Shown here: positions 50,616 to 59,219 of the stretch, one piece after another
How the letters are laid out: each line of letters begins with the position of its first letter
How positions within the stretch are numbered: the stretch's first letter is position 1
From: Methylobacter sp.
Lineage (GTDB): Bacteria > Pseudomonadota > Gammaproteobacteria > Methylococcales > Methylomonadaceae
DNA length: 64,000 nt
Direction of reading: 5' to 3'
NCBI GenBank assembly: GCA_030653175.1
Contig: JAURZV010000054.1
Coordinates: forward strand, 62,001-126,000
Position numbers and translations under genes: made by a program
The notes under the pieces: generated by a model
The model's input: the letters and a program-made list of their open reading frames with translations, nothing else
The model's database searches: none
What the model was told of the DNA's origin: nothing

Positions 50616-51930
50616 GAGGCTTGCCGGTCTCTGGCTTGACAGTAATGTAACGTTGCTTGGGACTGGATGGTTTGTCGGGAATGGTTAAAGCCAGTTTGCC
50701 GTATGCAATCAGCGGCAGCAACAGCGTATCGCGAAAATACTCGCGATGACTCAAGCCGAGATGTTGCAGCATTTCCTTGGTTGAACGGGGAATTACGCAA
50801 AATTGTAAAAGCACTTCAGCTTGATCGGCAGCCTGTCCGGTAGTTTGATCGAAGCCCTCGGCAAAAGGCAACACCAACCGAATAAAATTGGGCGTGAAAT
50901 GATAAACAGCGCGAGGGTAATGCGCCAAAATACGCGGTACGCCTGAGCCAAGCTGTTCAACCATATCCAGATCACGAAAAACGCGCATCAGCTCTTTATT
51001 TTGCGGCACCGAATAACCCATAAAAAACTCTTCCTCATCAAATCCCGCAGGCAGGCCACCGGCTGAGGTAATCTCCAACCGATCCGCGAAAAGCTCAAAC
51101 TTGGGCGGCACCTCATTGCTGTAATTATTGTGGATGATCGCGTTGATGACCGCTTCGCGCAGAGCCACCGGATTAAGCAGCTTGAGTTCTTCGCGCTTGT
51201 TCGGCGTGATTCGCGCAAACGTTGTGTTTTCGACTTTAAGCTTTTCCAGCACCGCTTTGGTGGCCTTCACCAGCGAGCAATAGCCGTACTCTTCATTTTC
51301 GACCAGATTCACCCTATCGGTGCCTGCATACTTGGCAACCTTAATCGACAAGCCGTTAACATCGGAAAGCAAATAGGCCGCGTAGTTGTAAGCGCCGTCT
51401 TCGGTCAGCAGTTCCAGGTTATGCGCAAACTGCCCATTCAACTTTAAAGGTGTTTCGTTGTAATAAATTTTCAGCTGTTCAAAGCTCAGCGCTTGTTTGC
51501 GTGATTTGATGGTGCCGATGGAATTGCGAATCCTGCGCGCGAACAAATCCTCAATCATCCTGACCGGCATAGGCTCCGAAGCGCTGCCTATGCCGATATA
51601 ACAGCCTTTGGCCGACATGCCCATTTTGGATAAGTAATACGGTTTTTCAGAACCCCCGGCTACGGTAATTTTGATAATGTCTTTGCCCACGCGGGTTTCG
51701 GCGACTACATCAAACAAGCCCATCGTCGAAGGACTGATATTATTTTTAATGCGATCCTTGATTTTCAGCTGCAAGGCATCGGCATCGGTAACGCCTATTG
51801 TTTCCCGGGTTTTATCGTCAATGCCGATATAAATCACCCCACCATCGCGATAATTAAGAAAAGCAATCACCTCTTTTTCAAGCGTGTCGGTCAGTTCTCG
51901 TTTCAGTTCGATACGGTTGGATTCTTGCAT
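50608..51930 (-). CDS. AlbA_2 (Schlafen-like) domain ATP-binding protein
   Basis: 440 residues. The N-terminal AlbA_2 domain reads ESNRIELKRELTDTLEKEVIAFLNYRDGGVIYIGID; the central HATPase_c-like part has LREAVINAIIHNNYSNEVPPKFELFADRLEITSAGGLP, and the C-terminal winged-helix region ends QRYITVKPE. Such proteins are frequent in defence islands and near type I RM genes, often annotated as transcriptional regulators or DNA-binding ATPases; function unproven. A damaged paralogue lies at 41095-41578 next to hsdR. Confidence 0.9.
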   Translation of the reverse strand: MQESNRIELKRELTDTLEKEVIAFLNYRDGGVIYIGIDDKTRETIGVTDADALQLKIKDRIKNNISPSTMGLFDVVAETRVGKDIIKITVAGGSEKPYYLSKMGMSAKGCYIGIGSASEPMPVRMIEDLFARRIRNSIGTIKSRKQALSFEQLKIYYNETPLKLNGQFAHNLELLTEDGAYNYAAYLLSDVNGLSIKVAKYAGTDRVNLVENEEYGYCSLVKATKAVLEKLKVENTTFARITPNKREELKLLNPVALREAVINAIIHNNYSNEVPPKFELFADRLEITSAGGLPAGFDEEEFFMGYSVPQNKELMRVFRDLDMVEQLGSGVPRILAHYPRAVYHFTPNFIRLVLPFAEGFDQTTGQAADQAEVLLQFCVIPRSTKEMLQHLGLSHREYFRDTLLLPLIAYGKLALTIPDKPSSPKQRYITVKPETGKPHE

Positions 51931-52035
51931 TACACCACCTTAGAAGCGTGCATTAAATTAAGTTCGTCAGCTTTTAATTCACGCAGAATGTGTCAAAGAA
52001 CCTGAGACGCATCACTCGCGAAAGTTGCACTTCCT

Positions 52036-52566
52036 CTACTGCACTAATCCATGCTTTCTTGCGCCGTCTTCATTTAGAACAATGACCGAGGTCGGCGCTA
52101 GATTCCATATTTTAACTGTTGGCTTAAGTGCTTTTTGAAGCGCATCTTTCACAGGTATCAACCAATCTTCTTTGCTATTTTTGATAACCAAAATTAAAAG
52201 AAATTTCACGTTGGCGAGTTCAAATTGCCTGAAATGATCGGATAGCTCTAAATTGCTTGCAGGGTGTCTTTGTAAATAAATGGCTACAAATAATGCCAGA
52301 CTATTGGCAAGTTTTTCTTTAATTTCGTCAATGTAGTTATTACTGTTTTCTGGGCGTGGCGAAGTAGTTTTGGCTTCCACGATAAAAATTGTTACTTGAT
52401 TATCCTTCGTTTCAAGTAACAAAAACTCTGCTATCTGTATACCTTCACCCTTTTTTGTATTTTTGTGAATTTTTTGGAGTGTCTGGCTTTTTTCAATATA
52501 AAAACAATGCCCATCAGGATATGGACCAAATGTCATACCGGATTCGATAATCGGTTCTGTGGTCAT
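52036..52566 (-). CDS. PD-(D/E)XK-like nuclease candidate, partner of the upstream ATPase
   Basis: 176 residues, no family recognised with certainty. A nuclease-like core can be read: GIQIAEFLLLETKDNQVTIF then IVEAKTTSPRP, i.e. an upstream Glu, a strand with Asp/Glu, and ExK (EAK), followed by a helix with Lys (IDEIKEKLANSLALFVAIYL). The rest is alpha/beta (FELANVKFLLILVIKN). Start ATG 52566 overlaps the ATPase stop by 4 bases, so the two proteins are likely made in fixed ratio. Effector role is inferred from context, not shown. Confidence 0.65.
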   Translation of the reverse strand: MTTEPIIESGMTFGPYPDGHCFYIEKSQTLQKIHKNTKKGEGIQIAEFLLLETKDNQVTIFIVEAKTTSPRPENSNNYIDEIKEKLANSLALFVAIYLQRHPASNLELSDHFRQFELANVKFLLILVIKNSKEDWLIPVKDALQKALKPTVKIWNLAPTSVIVLNEDGARKHGLVQ

Positions 52567-53639
52567 TTGAATGCAAAATCCACTTCTTCTTCATAAAGCC
52601 GGATCGACTCATTAATAATTGGGTTATCGGGCATTTCATCCAGCAAATCAGATTGTTGCCAACTATCGCCTTCTTTGGAAAGCACGGGAATGGAAAACTT
52701 TTGTTCTTGTGCAACAAGGAATAGTTTTTTTATGACGAAGTAAGAATGGCTGACCAGAAAAAATTGAATACCGTGTTTGGCGAGTATGGCAATAATATCG
52801 AGCAGTTTGGAAATAGCCTCGGGATGTAAGGCGGATTCCGGCTCATCAATAAAAATAATCGAGTTTTCGCTTAAATAACCATTGCCTAGTAAAGTATCTA
52901 GTATGGCAACTTTTTTAACTCCCTCGGCAGTAACGCCTATAGAGAATCTTTGATTGCCTCTTTTAAAATTCCAGCGATTTTCGGTTTTATCGTACTCGAT
53001 TTCACCATCAATCATATCTTTCAACAGTTTGCGTGATTGCCTGAAATCTTTAGAATCACAACCCCGTGTTGGTAGTGGGGAAATGTAGTCACTATGATAT
53101 TGGCTCACATCGACTGCAAACATCCTTTTTTTCTGCGGTATTTGCAATGCTCTCGCTAAATCCAAATAAGTATCATCAAAACCAAACTGTTTACCTTGCT
53201 CCCTGGATTCCAAAATAATGTGATGCAATGACAATACTTCTTTAGCGGGCAAGAAAACGGAATTGCTGGTGCGGGGCAATACCCTATTTTCCAAGGCGCT
53301 AATGGCTTTAGTCGTATCCTTGCCAAAACTGTAGCTAAAGTTTTGCTGGTCGAGCATTAAACTAAAGGACAACGCAGTGTCGCTAGGCTTGGTTACCAAA
53401 TCACCAATTTTTTCCGGCTGAAAAGTCCAGTACAGCTTCTTGAACAGAATTTCGGCGGCGCTGTCCGGGTTATCACCGCGTTTGTAATCTTCCAGTGTCC
53501 GCACGGCACTGTACATGGCTTTTAACAAAAACGATTTGCCGCTACCGTTATTGCCAATAACCAAATTAATACTGCCTAAGCTTTGCCAGTCAAGCTGGTT
53601 GAGAGGGCCAAAATTTTTTATCTGGACGCTGTTAAGCAT
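52563..53639 (-). CDS. SMC/ABC-like AAA ATPase (AAA_15/AAA_21 type)
   Basis: 358 residues. Walker A GNNGSGKS at 29-36 in SINLVIGNNGSGKSFLLKAM, Walker B with the ABC-type glutamate in NSIIFIDEPESALHPEA near 265-281, and an H-loop HGIQFFLVSHSYFVIKKL near 295-312. A central helical insertion takes the place of the long coiled coil of SMC proteins. Such OLD/RecF-like ATPases pair with nucleases or effectors in anti-phage systems (Gabija, PARIS, AbiL, Septu). It overlaps the nuclease-like gene and follows the RHH gene by 23 bases. Confidence 0.9.
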   Translation of the reverse strand: MLNSVQIKNFGPLNQLDWQSLGSINLVIGNNGSGKSFLLKAMYSAVRTLEDYKRGDNPDSAAEILFKKLYWTFQPEKIGDLVTKPSDTALSFSLMLDQQNFSYSFGKDTTKAISALENRVLPRTSNSVFLPAKEVLSLHHIILESREQGKQFGFDDTYLDLARALQIPQKKRMFAVDVSQYHSDYISPLPTRGCDSKDFRQSRKLLKDMIDGEIEYDKTENRWNFKRGNQRFSIGVTAEGVKKVAILDTLLGNGYLSENSIIFIDEPESALHPEAISKLLDIIAILAKHGIQFFLVSHSYFVIKKLFLVAQEQKFSIPVLSKEGDSWQQSDLLDEMPDNPIINESIRLYEEEVDFAFK

Positions 53640-53662
53640 GTGTTAGTCTCTCAAGTGGAGAT

Positions 53663-53917
53663 TCAATTAAAAGTCGAGGGCTTGTCGGCATCGAGACTAT
53701 TGGCCCACGCTTGCACCGCTTGGTGGTCAATGACGTGCCCTGCATCAACATCTGCAAGTGCTTCCAGCGTCAGGCGTCTACGCTCTTCTTGTCCGAGCCA
53801 ATCCGTTAGTGCCTGTTTTACTATCCAACCACGTGAACGATCCAATCGAGCGGCTATTTGATCAACCTTGTCGGCAAGTTCCACTGGAACATGTGCTGTA
53901 ATCACTTTCGTGCTCAT
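53663..53917 (-). CDS. ribbon-helix-helix (CopG/ParD-like) DNA-binding protein
   Basis: 84 residues: the RHH motif TKVITAHVPVELADKVDQIAARLDRSRGWIVKQAL, then a C-terminal toxin-binding-like tail (EALADVDAGHVIDHQAVQAWANSLDAD) as in ParD/RelB antitoxins. No ParE/RelE toxin gene follows; instead the ATPase starts 23 bases later. It may be an orphan antitoxin or a repressor of the ATPase-nuclease genes. Confidence 0.85.
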   Translation of the reverse strand: MSTKVITAHVPVELADKVDQIAARLDRSRGWIVKQALTDWLGQEERRRLTLEALADVDAGHVIDHQAVQAWANSLDADKPSTFN

Positions 53918-53999
53918 TGTTCACTCCGTTAAAATCGAGTTTCATCATATAGAGTAAATTTGATTATTTCAATGTTGGGTGGCTTGTGTAGCTTACATC

Positions 54000-54033
54000 C
54001 ATGTAGCCAGGATCCCGGCATTCCTGCCGGGAT
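54000..54033. repeat. GGATCCCGGCATTCCTGCCGGGATGACG palindrome
   Basis: AGGATCCCGGCATTCCTGCC then GGGATGACG at 54006-54034, an inverted repeat of CCCGGCA/TGCCGGG around TTCC. It lies between the RHH and SDR genes. The rest of 53918-54128 shows no gene. Confidence 0.75.
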
Positions 54034-54128
54034 GACGATACCTCTGCTCTCTGAGTTATGAATTTCTAAAAGGCGCTAACCAAGTCCGTCCGCAATATAA
54101 ATGAATTCACGTTGAGTCTATTTTTCAA

Positions 54129-54845
54129 TCATGGCTTTTTAAACTTTACAACCTTGTTTAAAGGACTCAGATTGATTTCATCGATTACTATCTGCGCCCG
54201 TGAATTAAGCACATAGGACACCGCCTCGGCGACATCTTCCGGCTCTATAAAATTGCTTTGATCATCGCCCGGCTCAAAAGACAGAGGTTCAAAAAACGCG
54301 GTTTTGACCATACCGGGATTAATCAGGCAGACCCGCACATTGCTTTTGCCGCACTCTTCGCGCAAGGCTTGGGTAAAGCCCCGCACCGCAAACTTGGCGG
54401 CGCAGTATATCGCGCCTTTACGGCTGCCTTTTAATGCGGCTTCCGAGCCGATAAAAACCAAATCGCCGTGCTCTTTGCGTTTTAAAGCGGGCAGCAGCGC
54501 TTTAACCAAAAACGCCTGACTGGTAAAATTCAGGGTCATCAGGTCTTCGATTTGCGCATAGGAAAACTCTTCCACCGAACCGAACTGTCCACGCCCGGCA
54601 CAAAAAACCACCGCATCGATTTCGGGAAAGGCTTGCTCCAGTTCGCGGATTTTTTGCGGGATGTCGTTTAACCGGCTTAAATCCAGTTGCACGGGACTGA
54701 AGTTATCCATCTGCCGGATAAACTTGCCGCTATCGCGGGACGTGCCGATCACATGGTGTCCCTGTTGCAATAAATTCCTGGCAATGGCGCGGCCTATGCC
54801 GGAACTGGCTCCGGTCACCAGGACGGTGCGTTTAATAGGGTTCAT
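54129..54845 (-). CDS. short-chain dehydrogenase/reductase (SDR)
   Basis: 238 residues, classical SDR: TVLVTGASSGIGRAIARNL (TGxxxGxG), VVFCAGRGQFG (NAG-like CAG), the catalytic Ser in LVFIGSEAALKGS and YCAAK (Tyr/Lys of YxxxK), then INPGMVKTAFF. Substrate unknown; the R residue in GTSRDSG after the second strand suggests NADP(H). Monocistronic between repeats. Confidence 0.9.
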   Translation of the reverse strand: MNPIKRTVLVTGASSGIGRAIARNLLQQGHHVIGTSRDSGKFIRQMDNFSPVQLDLSRLNDIPQKIRELEQAFPEIDAVVFCAGRGQFGSVEEFSYAQIEDLMTLNFTSQAFLVKALLPALKRKEHGDLVFIGSEAALKGSRKGAIYCAAKFAVRGFTQALREECGKSNVRVCLINPGMVKTAFFEPLSFEPGDDQSNFIEPEDVAEAVSYVLNSRAQIVIDEINLSPLNKVVKFKKP

Positions 54846-54879
54846 AAGTAACTTCTCATTAATACACAGATAAATTCGG

Positions 54880-54995
54880 TTAAAAACTTAAAGAAATTAT
54901 CAACACGAAGACACGAAGAAAAAACTTCGTGTCTTCGTGTCTTCGTGGTGAATAAAAGATTTTTAATCGCCTATCTACCAGCATTCCGCGCGAAG
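54880..54995. repeat. CACGAAG hairpin element, copy 2
   Basis: TTATCAACACGAAGACACGA(AG) (54898-54919) pairs with CTTCGTGTCTTCGTG...TGGTGAAT. Flanks match copy 1 (37681-37795): TTAAAAACTTAAAGAAATTA on the left, TTTTTAATCGCC...AGCATTCCGCGCG on the right, reaching into the end of the next gene. Confidence 0.85.
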
Positions 54996-55985
54996 TTACG
55001 CGCATGGAAAAAATTTGTCGGCTGAAATGTAGTTTAAGAGTTGCTCGGTGCAGTAGTGCATCATCTCCTGCTCCAGTTCCTGTTTGTAGGAAACCATGCC
55101 TTGCTGACTGACCAAGGGCCCGGCGAAGAGTTTTTCTTCAGGATAAAGCTTATGCACTTTTTTAAAAAAATTCTCCGGCAGCCTGAACACGCCGAGGCTG
55201 ACCGAATGCAGCCGGTTTAAATCGATCCGGGAAAAAACCTGCTCGAATAATTGCCGGTACTGCTCTTGGTAGCCTGTCTGATAAATCAGCGGATCGAAGC
55301 GCAGCCCGATTTGCCAGCCCTGTTCCTGCAATTTGCACAGCGCATCCAGACGACGCTCAAGCGGCGGCGCTTTAGCTTCGACTTTTTCGGCTATTTCATC
55401 GGGAGACAGGCTGAACGCCACGATACAGCGGGGTAGCGGCTCCCGGTTTAACAGGCTTCTGACCTGGGTGCTTTTGGTTCTTAATTCCAGCCAGGCATTG
55501 GGTATCGTTTCAAAAAACGGCAAAAACTGTTCGGCAAAGCCGGTTACCGGCTCCAAAGCCAGACTGTCGCAATCGTAGCCGGAAAAAAAATGCAGGTTTT
55601 CGTCAGGCGATTCAGCGCACAGCTGGCGGATGTCTTGCTGAAAATCCTCGTAATTGATAAACAGCACATAGTTGGCCGACTGGTACATGCCCTGTAGAAA
55701 ACAGTAACGGCAGTCGTACAGGCAATTGAGCATGTGCGAAAAGTAATAATTTCTTGTCGCCCCGATACCGTAACCCAGCGGTGCAGGCAGCGCATAGTTT
55801 TTATATTTTTCCGCCAGTATCAAGGCGGGCTGCTGCTTTTGCAGACGAAAGTTTTGCGCTTTGGGGTTAAACACTTCGCCGTAACGACCGCAGGTTATTT
55901 TCCTGGCTTGCGGGAAGCGCGCCACTATATCCAATACACGCGGGTGTTGCAGGATGGCCTCTTCTATGTAAATGGTTTCGATCAT
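54996..55985 (-). CDS. spore photoproduct lyase-like radical SAM protein (SplB family)
   Basis: 329 residues. The radical-SAM cluster CLYDCRYC (C88, C92, C95) follows YGIGATRNYYFSHMLN; FFSGYDCDSLALEPVTGFAEQFLPFFE and LELRTKSTQVRSLL match the SplB-like group. In Bacillus SplB repairs spore thymine dimers with a CX3CX2C cluster. In this non-sporulating lineage the role is unknown; a DNA-repair or other radical reaction is possible. The last codons overlap a repeat element. Confidence 0.88.
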   Translation of the reverse strand: MIETIYIEEAILQHPRVLDIVARFPQARKITCGRYGEVFNPKAQNFRLQKQQPALILAEKYKNYALPAPLGYGIGATRNYYFSHMLNCLYDCRYCFLQGMYQSANYVLFINYEDFQQDIRQLCAESPDENLHFFSGYDCDSLALEPVTGFAEQFLPFFETIPNAWLELRTKSTQVRSLLNREPLPRCIVAFSLSPDEIAEKVEAKAPPLERRLDALCKLQEQGWQIGLRFDPLIYQTGYQEQYRQLFEQVFSRIDLNRLHSVSLGVFRLPENFFKKVHKLYPEEKLFAGPLVSQQGMVSYKQELEQEMMHYCTEQLLNYISADKFFPCA

Positions 55986-56005
55986 AAGCTCAGTTTAAAA
56001 AATCA

Positions 56006-56141
56006 TTTCGTCCACGAAAAACACGAAAAGCACGAAAATTTTCAAAGAAATACCAAACTGTAGCCCGTTACCCAAAGGGTGAATAGCTAAATCAACTAAA
56101 CGTACTGACTTGTTCGTGTCTTTCGTGCTTTTCGTGGACTA
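56006..56141. repeat. inverted repeat, CACGAAAAGCACGAA family
   Basis: TTTCGTCCACGAAAAACACG(AAAAGCACG) at 56006-56034 pairs with CGTGTCTTTCGTGCTTTTCG(TGGAC) at 56115-56139. It lies between divergent genes; the loop contains TTACCCAAAGGGTG, also part of the 64-bp unit at 9.6 kb. The rest of 55986-56269 holds the proC promoter region. Confidence 0.8.
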
Positions 56142-56269
56142 CGGTTTTTAGCTTTATCGTTTGAAGCGCGTAATGTAGCACAGCTTGTCAGATCAAAAGC
56201 CTTGTGATTTATTATGCAGACCTCATATAGGGTAAAATACTTTCAACTCAACAAACACATTAAGCAAGC

Positions 56270-57097
56270 ATGAAAACAAACAAGATAGGTTTTATCGGCG
56301 GCGGCAATATGGCGTCCAGCCTGATCAGCGGACTGATTGCCAGCGGCCATGCTCCGGAACAGATTTGGGTATCGGATATTAACCCGGATACGCTGACTGC
56401 TCTGAAAAAACAGCTAAACGTAAACACGTCGGCAAACAATGATGACATCATTAATGCGGTTGATGTCGTGGTCTTGGCGGTCAAGCCCCAGACACTGAGC
56501 ACTGTGGCGCAAAGCATCTCCACGCAGATTCAGCAAAAAAAATCGCTGGTGGTGTCGATCGCTGCCGGTATTAACCAAAACAGCTTGAGCCGCTGGCTGG
56601 GCGCTGATATCGCCATAGTGCGCTGTATGCCCAACACACCGGCGCTGGTATTGACCGGCGCTACCGCATTGCATGCCAATGACAAGGTGACAGACGAGCA
56701 ACGCGACCTGGCGGAAAATATTTTACGTTCGGTAGGCATTGCGCTGTGGGTTAACGATGAAGCCGAGCTGGACGCGGTTACCGCCGTTTCCGGCAGCGGT
56801 CCCGCCTATTATTTCCTGCTGATGGAAGCCATGGAAAAAGCCGCTTTGGAACTGGGCTTGAGCCAAGAGACCGCGCGTTTACTGGTGCAACAAACAGCAT
56901 TAGGCGCAGCCAAAATAGCGCTGGAATCAGCCGAATCGCCGGAACAGTTACGCAAGCGCGTCACCTCGCCCGGCGGCACCACGCAACGGGCTATAGAGAC
57001 TTTTGAGCAAGGCGGTTTTACCGAACTGGTTTCAAAAGCATTACACGCGGCACGTGACCGCTCTATTGAAATGTCTAAACAAATGGAGAATTCATAA
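56270..57097 (+). CDS. proC: ProC, pyrroline-5-carboxylate reductase
   Basis: Last step of proline synthesis, NAD(P)H-dependent. 275 residues: N-terminal Rossmann KIGFIGGGNMASSLISGLIA, MPNTPALVLTGATAL, the C-terminal DAVTAVSGSGPAYYFLLMEAM and SPGGTTQRAIETFEQGGF. Its stop TAATG gives the next gene its ATG (57097), so proC, yggT and yggU form one operon, the usual gammaproteobacterial order. Confidence 0.97.
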   Translation: MKTNKIGFIGGGNMASSLISGLIASGHAPEQIWVSDINPDTLTALKKQLNVNTSANNDDIINAVDVVVLAVKPQTLSTVAQSISTQIQQKKSLVVSIAAGINQNSLSRWLGADIAIVRCMPNTPALVLTGATALHANDKVTDEQRDLAENILRSVGIALWVNDEAELDAVTAVSGSGPAYYFLLMEAMEKAALELGLSQETARLLVQQTALGAAKIALESAESPEQLRKRVTSPGGTTQRAIETFEQGGFTELVSKALHAARDRSIEMSKQMENS

Positions 57098-57672
57098 TGG
57101 ATTCGAGCTACATGACCGACCCGGCTATTTTTGTAATCGATTCGCTGTTTTCGCTGTATATTCTGGCGGTACTGCTGCGTTTTTTATTGCAATGGTGCGG
57201 TGCCGATTTTTACAATCCTATCTCACAATTTCTGGTCAAAGCGACGCATCCGCCGTTAAAACTGCTGCGCCGCTTTGTACCGTCTATCGGAAAAATAGAT
57301 ACGTCCTCGCTGGTGCTGGTACTCAGTCTGCAAATGCTGGCCGATTTTTCAATATTGCTGCTGAAAGGTGTCGCTATCAATATCGGCGCATTGACCATTT
57401 TGTCACTGACCCAACTGGTTTCGTTGCTGATCAACATCTTCATCTATGCCGTATTTGCCAGAGCCATACTCAACTGGATCAATCCCGGCTCGTTTAATGC
57501 AGCATCGTCTATCTTGCACAGCCTGACCGAACCTGTACTTAACCTCTGCCGCAAATTCATTCCCGATATGGGCGGCATAGACTTATCGCCTTTGGCTGCA
57601 TTAATGCTTTTGCAACTGGCGAAAATGGTCCTCCTACCGCCGTTGCATCAATTAGCCAATCTGATCGGTTGA
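57097..57672 (+). CDS. yggT: YggT family inner-membrane protein
   Basis: 191 residues with two tandem YggT repeats, each with two membrane segments: FYNPISQFLVKATHPPLKLLRRFVP and FNAASSILHSLTEPVLNLCRKFIP. Linked in some bacteria to osmotic shock and envelope processes; mechanism unknown. It shares the A of its ATG with the proC stop. Confidence 0.92.
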   Translation: MDSSYMTDPAIFVIDSLFSLYILAVLLRFLLQWCGADFYNPISQFLVKATHPPLKLLRRFVPSIGKIDTSSLVLVLSLQMLADFSILLLKGVAINIGALTILSLTQLVSLLINIFIYAVFARAILNWINPGSFNAASSILHSLTEPVLNLCRKFIPDMGGIDLSPLAALMLLQLAKMVLLPPLHQLANLIG

Positions 57673-57980
57673 ACTGGTACCATTGGGAACATGGAGTTTT
57701 GACGCTGAATCTCCATGTTCAACCCAAAGCCGGCAAGGATGAATGGGCGGGACTGCATGGCGACCGGTTGAAGCTGAGAATCAAGGCCGCACCGATCGAC
57801 GGCAAAGCCAATCAGCACCTGATTGCATTTATAGCCGATGAGTTTGGAGTCAGCAAGTCGGCCTGCAAGCTCATTTCCGGCGAATCCGGACGGGAAAAAC
57901 GTATCGCCATTAGTTCACCAAAGAAGCTTCCCTCCCTGCCGGACTCCCTGCACTTTGATATTCCCCTGCGATTTACATGA
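57669..57980 (+). CDS. yggU: YggU (DUF167) family protein
   Basis: 103 residues: LTLNLHVQPKAGKDEWAGLH, LKLRIKAAPIDGKANQHLIAFIADEFGVSKSACKLISGESGREKRI, which is the DUF167 signature. Function unknown; conserved after proC-yggT. ATG overlaps the yggT stop by 4 bases. Confidence 0.92.
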   Translation: MNWYHWEHGVLTLNLHVQPKAGKDEWAGLHGDRLKLRIKAAPIDGKANQHLIAFIADEFGVSKSACKLISGESGREKRIAISSPKKLPSLPDSLHFDIPLRFT

Positions 57981-58096
57981 ATATGGGAAAGCTCAAGGCT
58001 AAAGGGCAGCCTGGTTTTTTCGCCTTTCGCCTGCTCTTCAGTATCTGCCATCTTTGCAATATAATTTATTTTTCTTGGAAAAATCACACATCAGCC

Positions 58097-59089
58097 ATGC
58101 AAACACGCACTTTTTCAGTCAGTTTTTTTCTAGTTTGTTTCCTATGTCTAAGCAGCCAGTCTGCGTTCGCCAAAAAAATGTACCGATGGGTAAATGAGAA
58201 TGGAGAAACCATTTTCTCCGACCAAGTGCCGCCGGAACAGTCTCAATTACGCCGGGAGTCGCTAAACAAAAAAGGCCGGGGTGTTGAAGTCACCGAAAAG
58301 GAAAAAACCAAAGAACAGCAGGCTATCGATAACCGGCTGAACGCCCTGAAAAAAGCCCAGGAAAAAATCATCGCCCAGCAAGCGGCCAACGACAAGGTGC
58401 TGCTCAGCACTTTTCGTAATGTGACGGACATGGAAGCGAGCCTTTACGCAACCTTACAGTCTCTGGATGCACAGCGGAATGTAGCTCAAGGCAATTTAAA
58501 ACGCGTAGAAGATCAACTGGGATCACAACAAAAGAAAGCCGCAGAACTCGAACGTAACGGCAAAAAAGTTCCAAAAAATTTGCTGGACGAAATCAAGCAA
58601 ACAGAAGAGCAGATACAAGTCGCTTATGCCGAAATAAACAAACAAATCGAAAAAAAGAATCGAACCAAAACCGAGTTTGAGGCCAACATTGAGCGCTTTA
58701 AATTCTTAACTCAGGACAATGCAAATCCATCGACAGCGACTGACAAAACAGCACAAACTAAAGTCGCCGATGAAATCGGCCTGTATGCCTGCGAAACCGA
58801 TGCGCTTTGCACCAAGGCTTGGGCAAGCGCACATGACTTTATCAAAGCCAACGCCACTACACCGATTGATACCGATACCGACAAATTGATTATGGGCCGC
58901 GCACCTGCAACCGACAGCGACCTGAGCTTGTCGGTTTCAAAAATAGAAGACGAAAACAAAAAGCAGCAGCTTTTTCTGGATATTCACTGCCGGGAATCAT
59001 CGCTGGGCGCTGAACTCTGCGCCAGCCAGAAAGTGCGTGATATACGGTCCGCGTTCAGGCCGTTTATTGAGGCTGCGGTGGGTAAGTAA
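58097..59089 (+). CDS. exported DUF4124 protein with coiled coil
   Basis: 330 residues with a Sec signal peptide (FSVSFFLVCFLCLSSQSAFA), a DUF4124 domain (KKMYRWVNENGETIFSDQVP), then a long charged coiled coil (about 70-200) and a C-terminal domain with four cysteines (CETDALC, CRESS...ELC). Start ATG 58097 gives the signal peptide. DUF4124 proteins are common in gammaproteobacterial periplasms; function unknown. Separate from the proC operon by 116 bases that include repeat-like DNA. Confidence 0.85.
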   Translation: MQTRTFSVSFFLVCFLCLSSQSAFAKKMYRWVNENGETIFSDQVPPEQSQLRRESLNKKGRGVEVTEKEKTKEQQAIDNRLNALKKAQEKIIAQQAANDKVLLSTFRNVTDMEASLYATLQSLDAQRNVAQGNLKRVEDQLGSQQKKAAELERNGKKVPKNLLDEIKQTEEQIQVAYAEINKQIEKKNRTKTEFEANIERFKFLTQDNANPSTATDKTAQTKVADEIGLYACETDALCTKAWASAHDFIKANATTPIDTDTDKLIMGRAPATDSDLSLSVSKIEDENKKQQLFLDIHCRESSLGAELCASQKVRDIRSAFRPFIEAAVGK

Positions 59090-59219
59090 CGAGGGGCGCA
59101 GGCTAGGGTTTCTTTACCTCGAAGCCATGTTGACAGAAAAATATCCCCTAAAGCACCCACTTCTGATGCCCCGCCTATTTGGCTTGACCTAGATAATTAA
59201 CGCATATACACTTATTATC

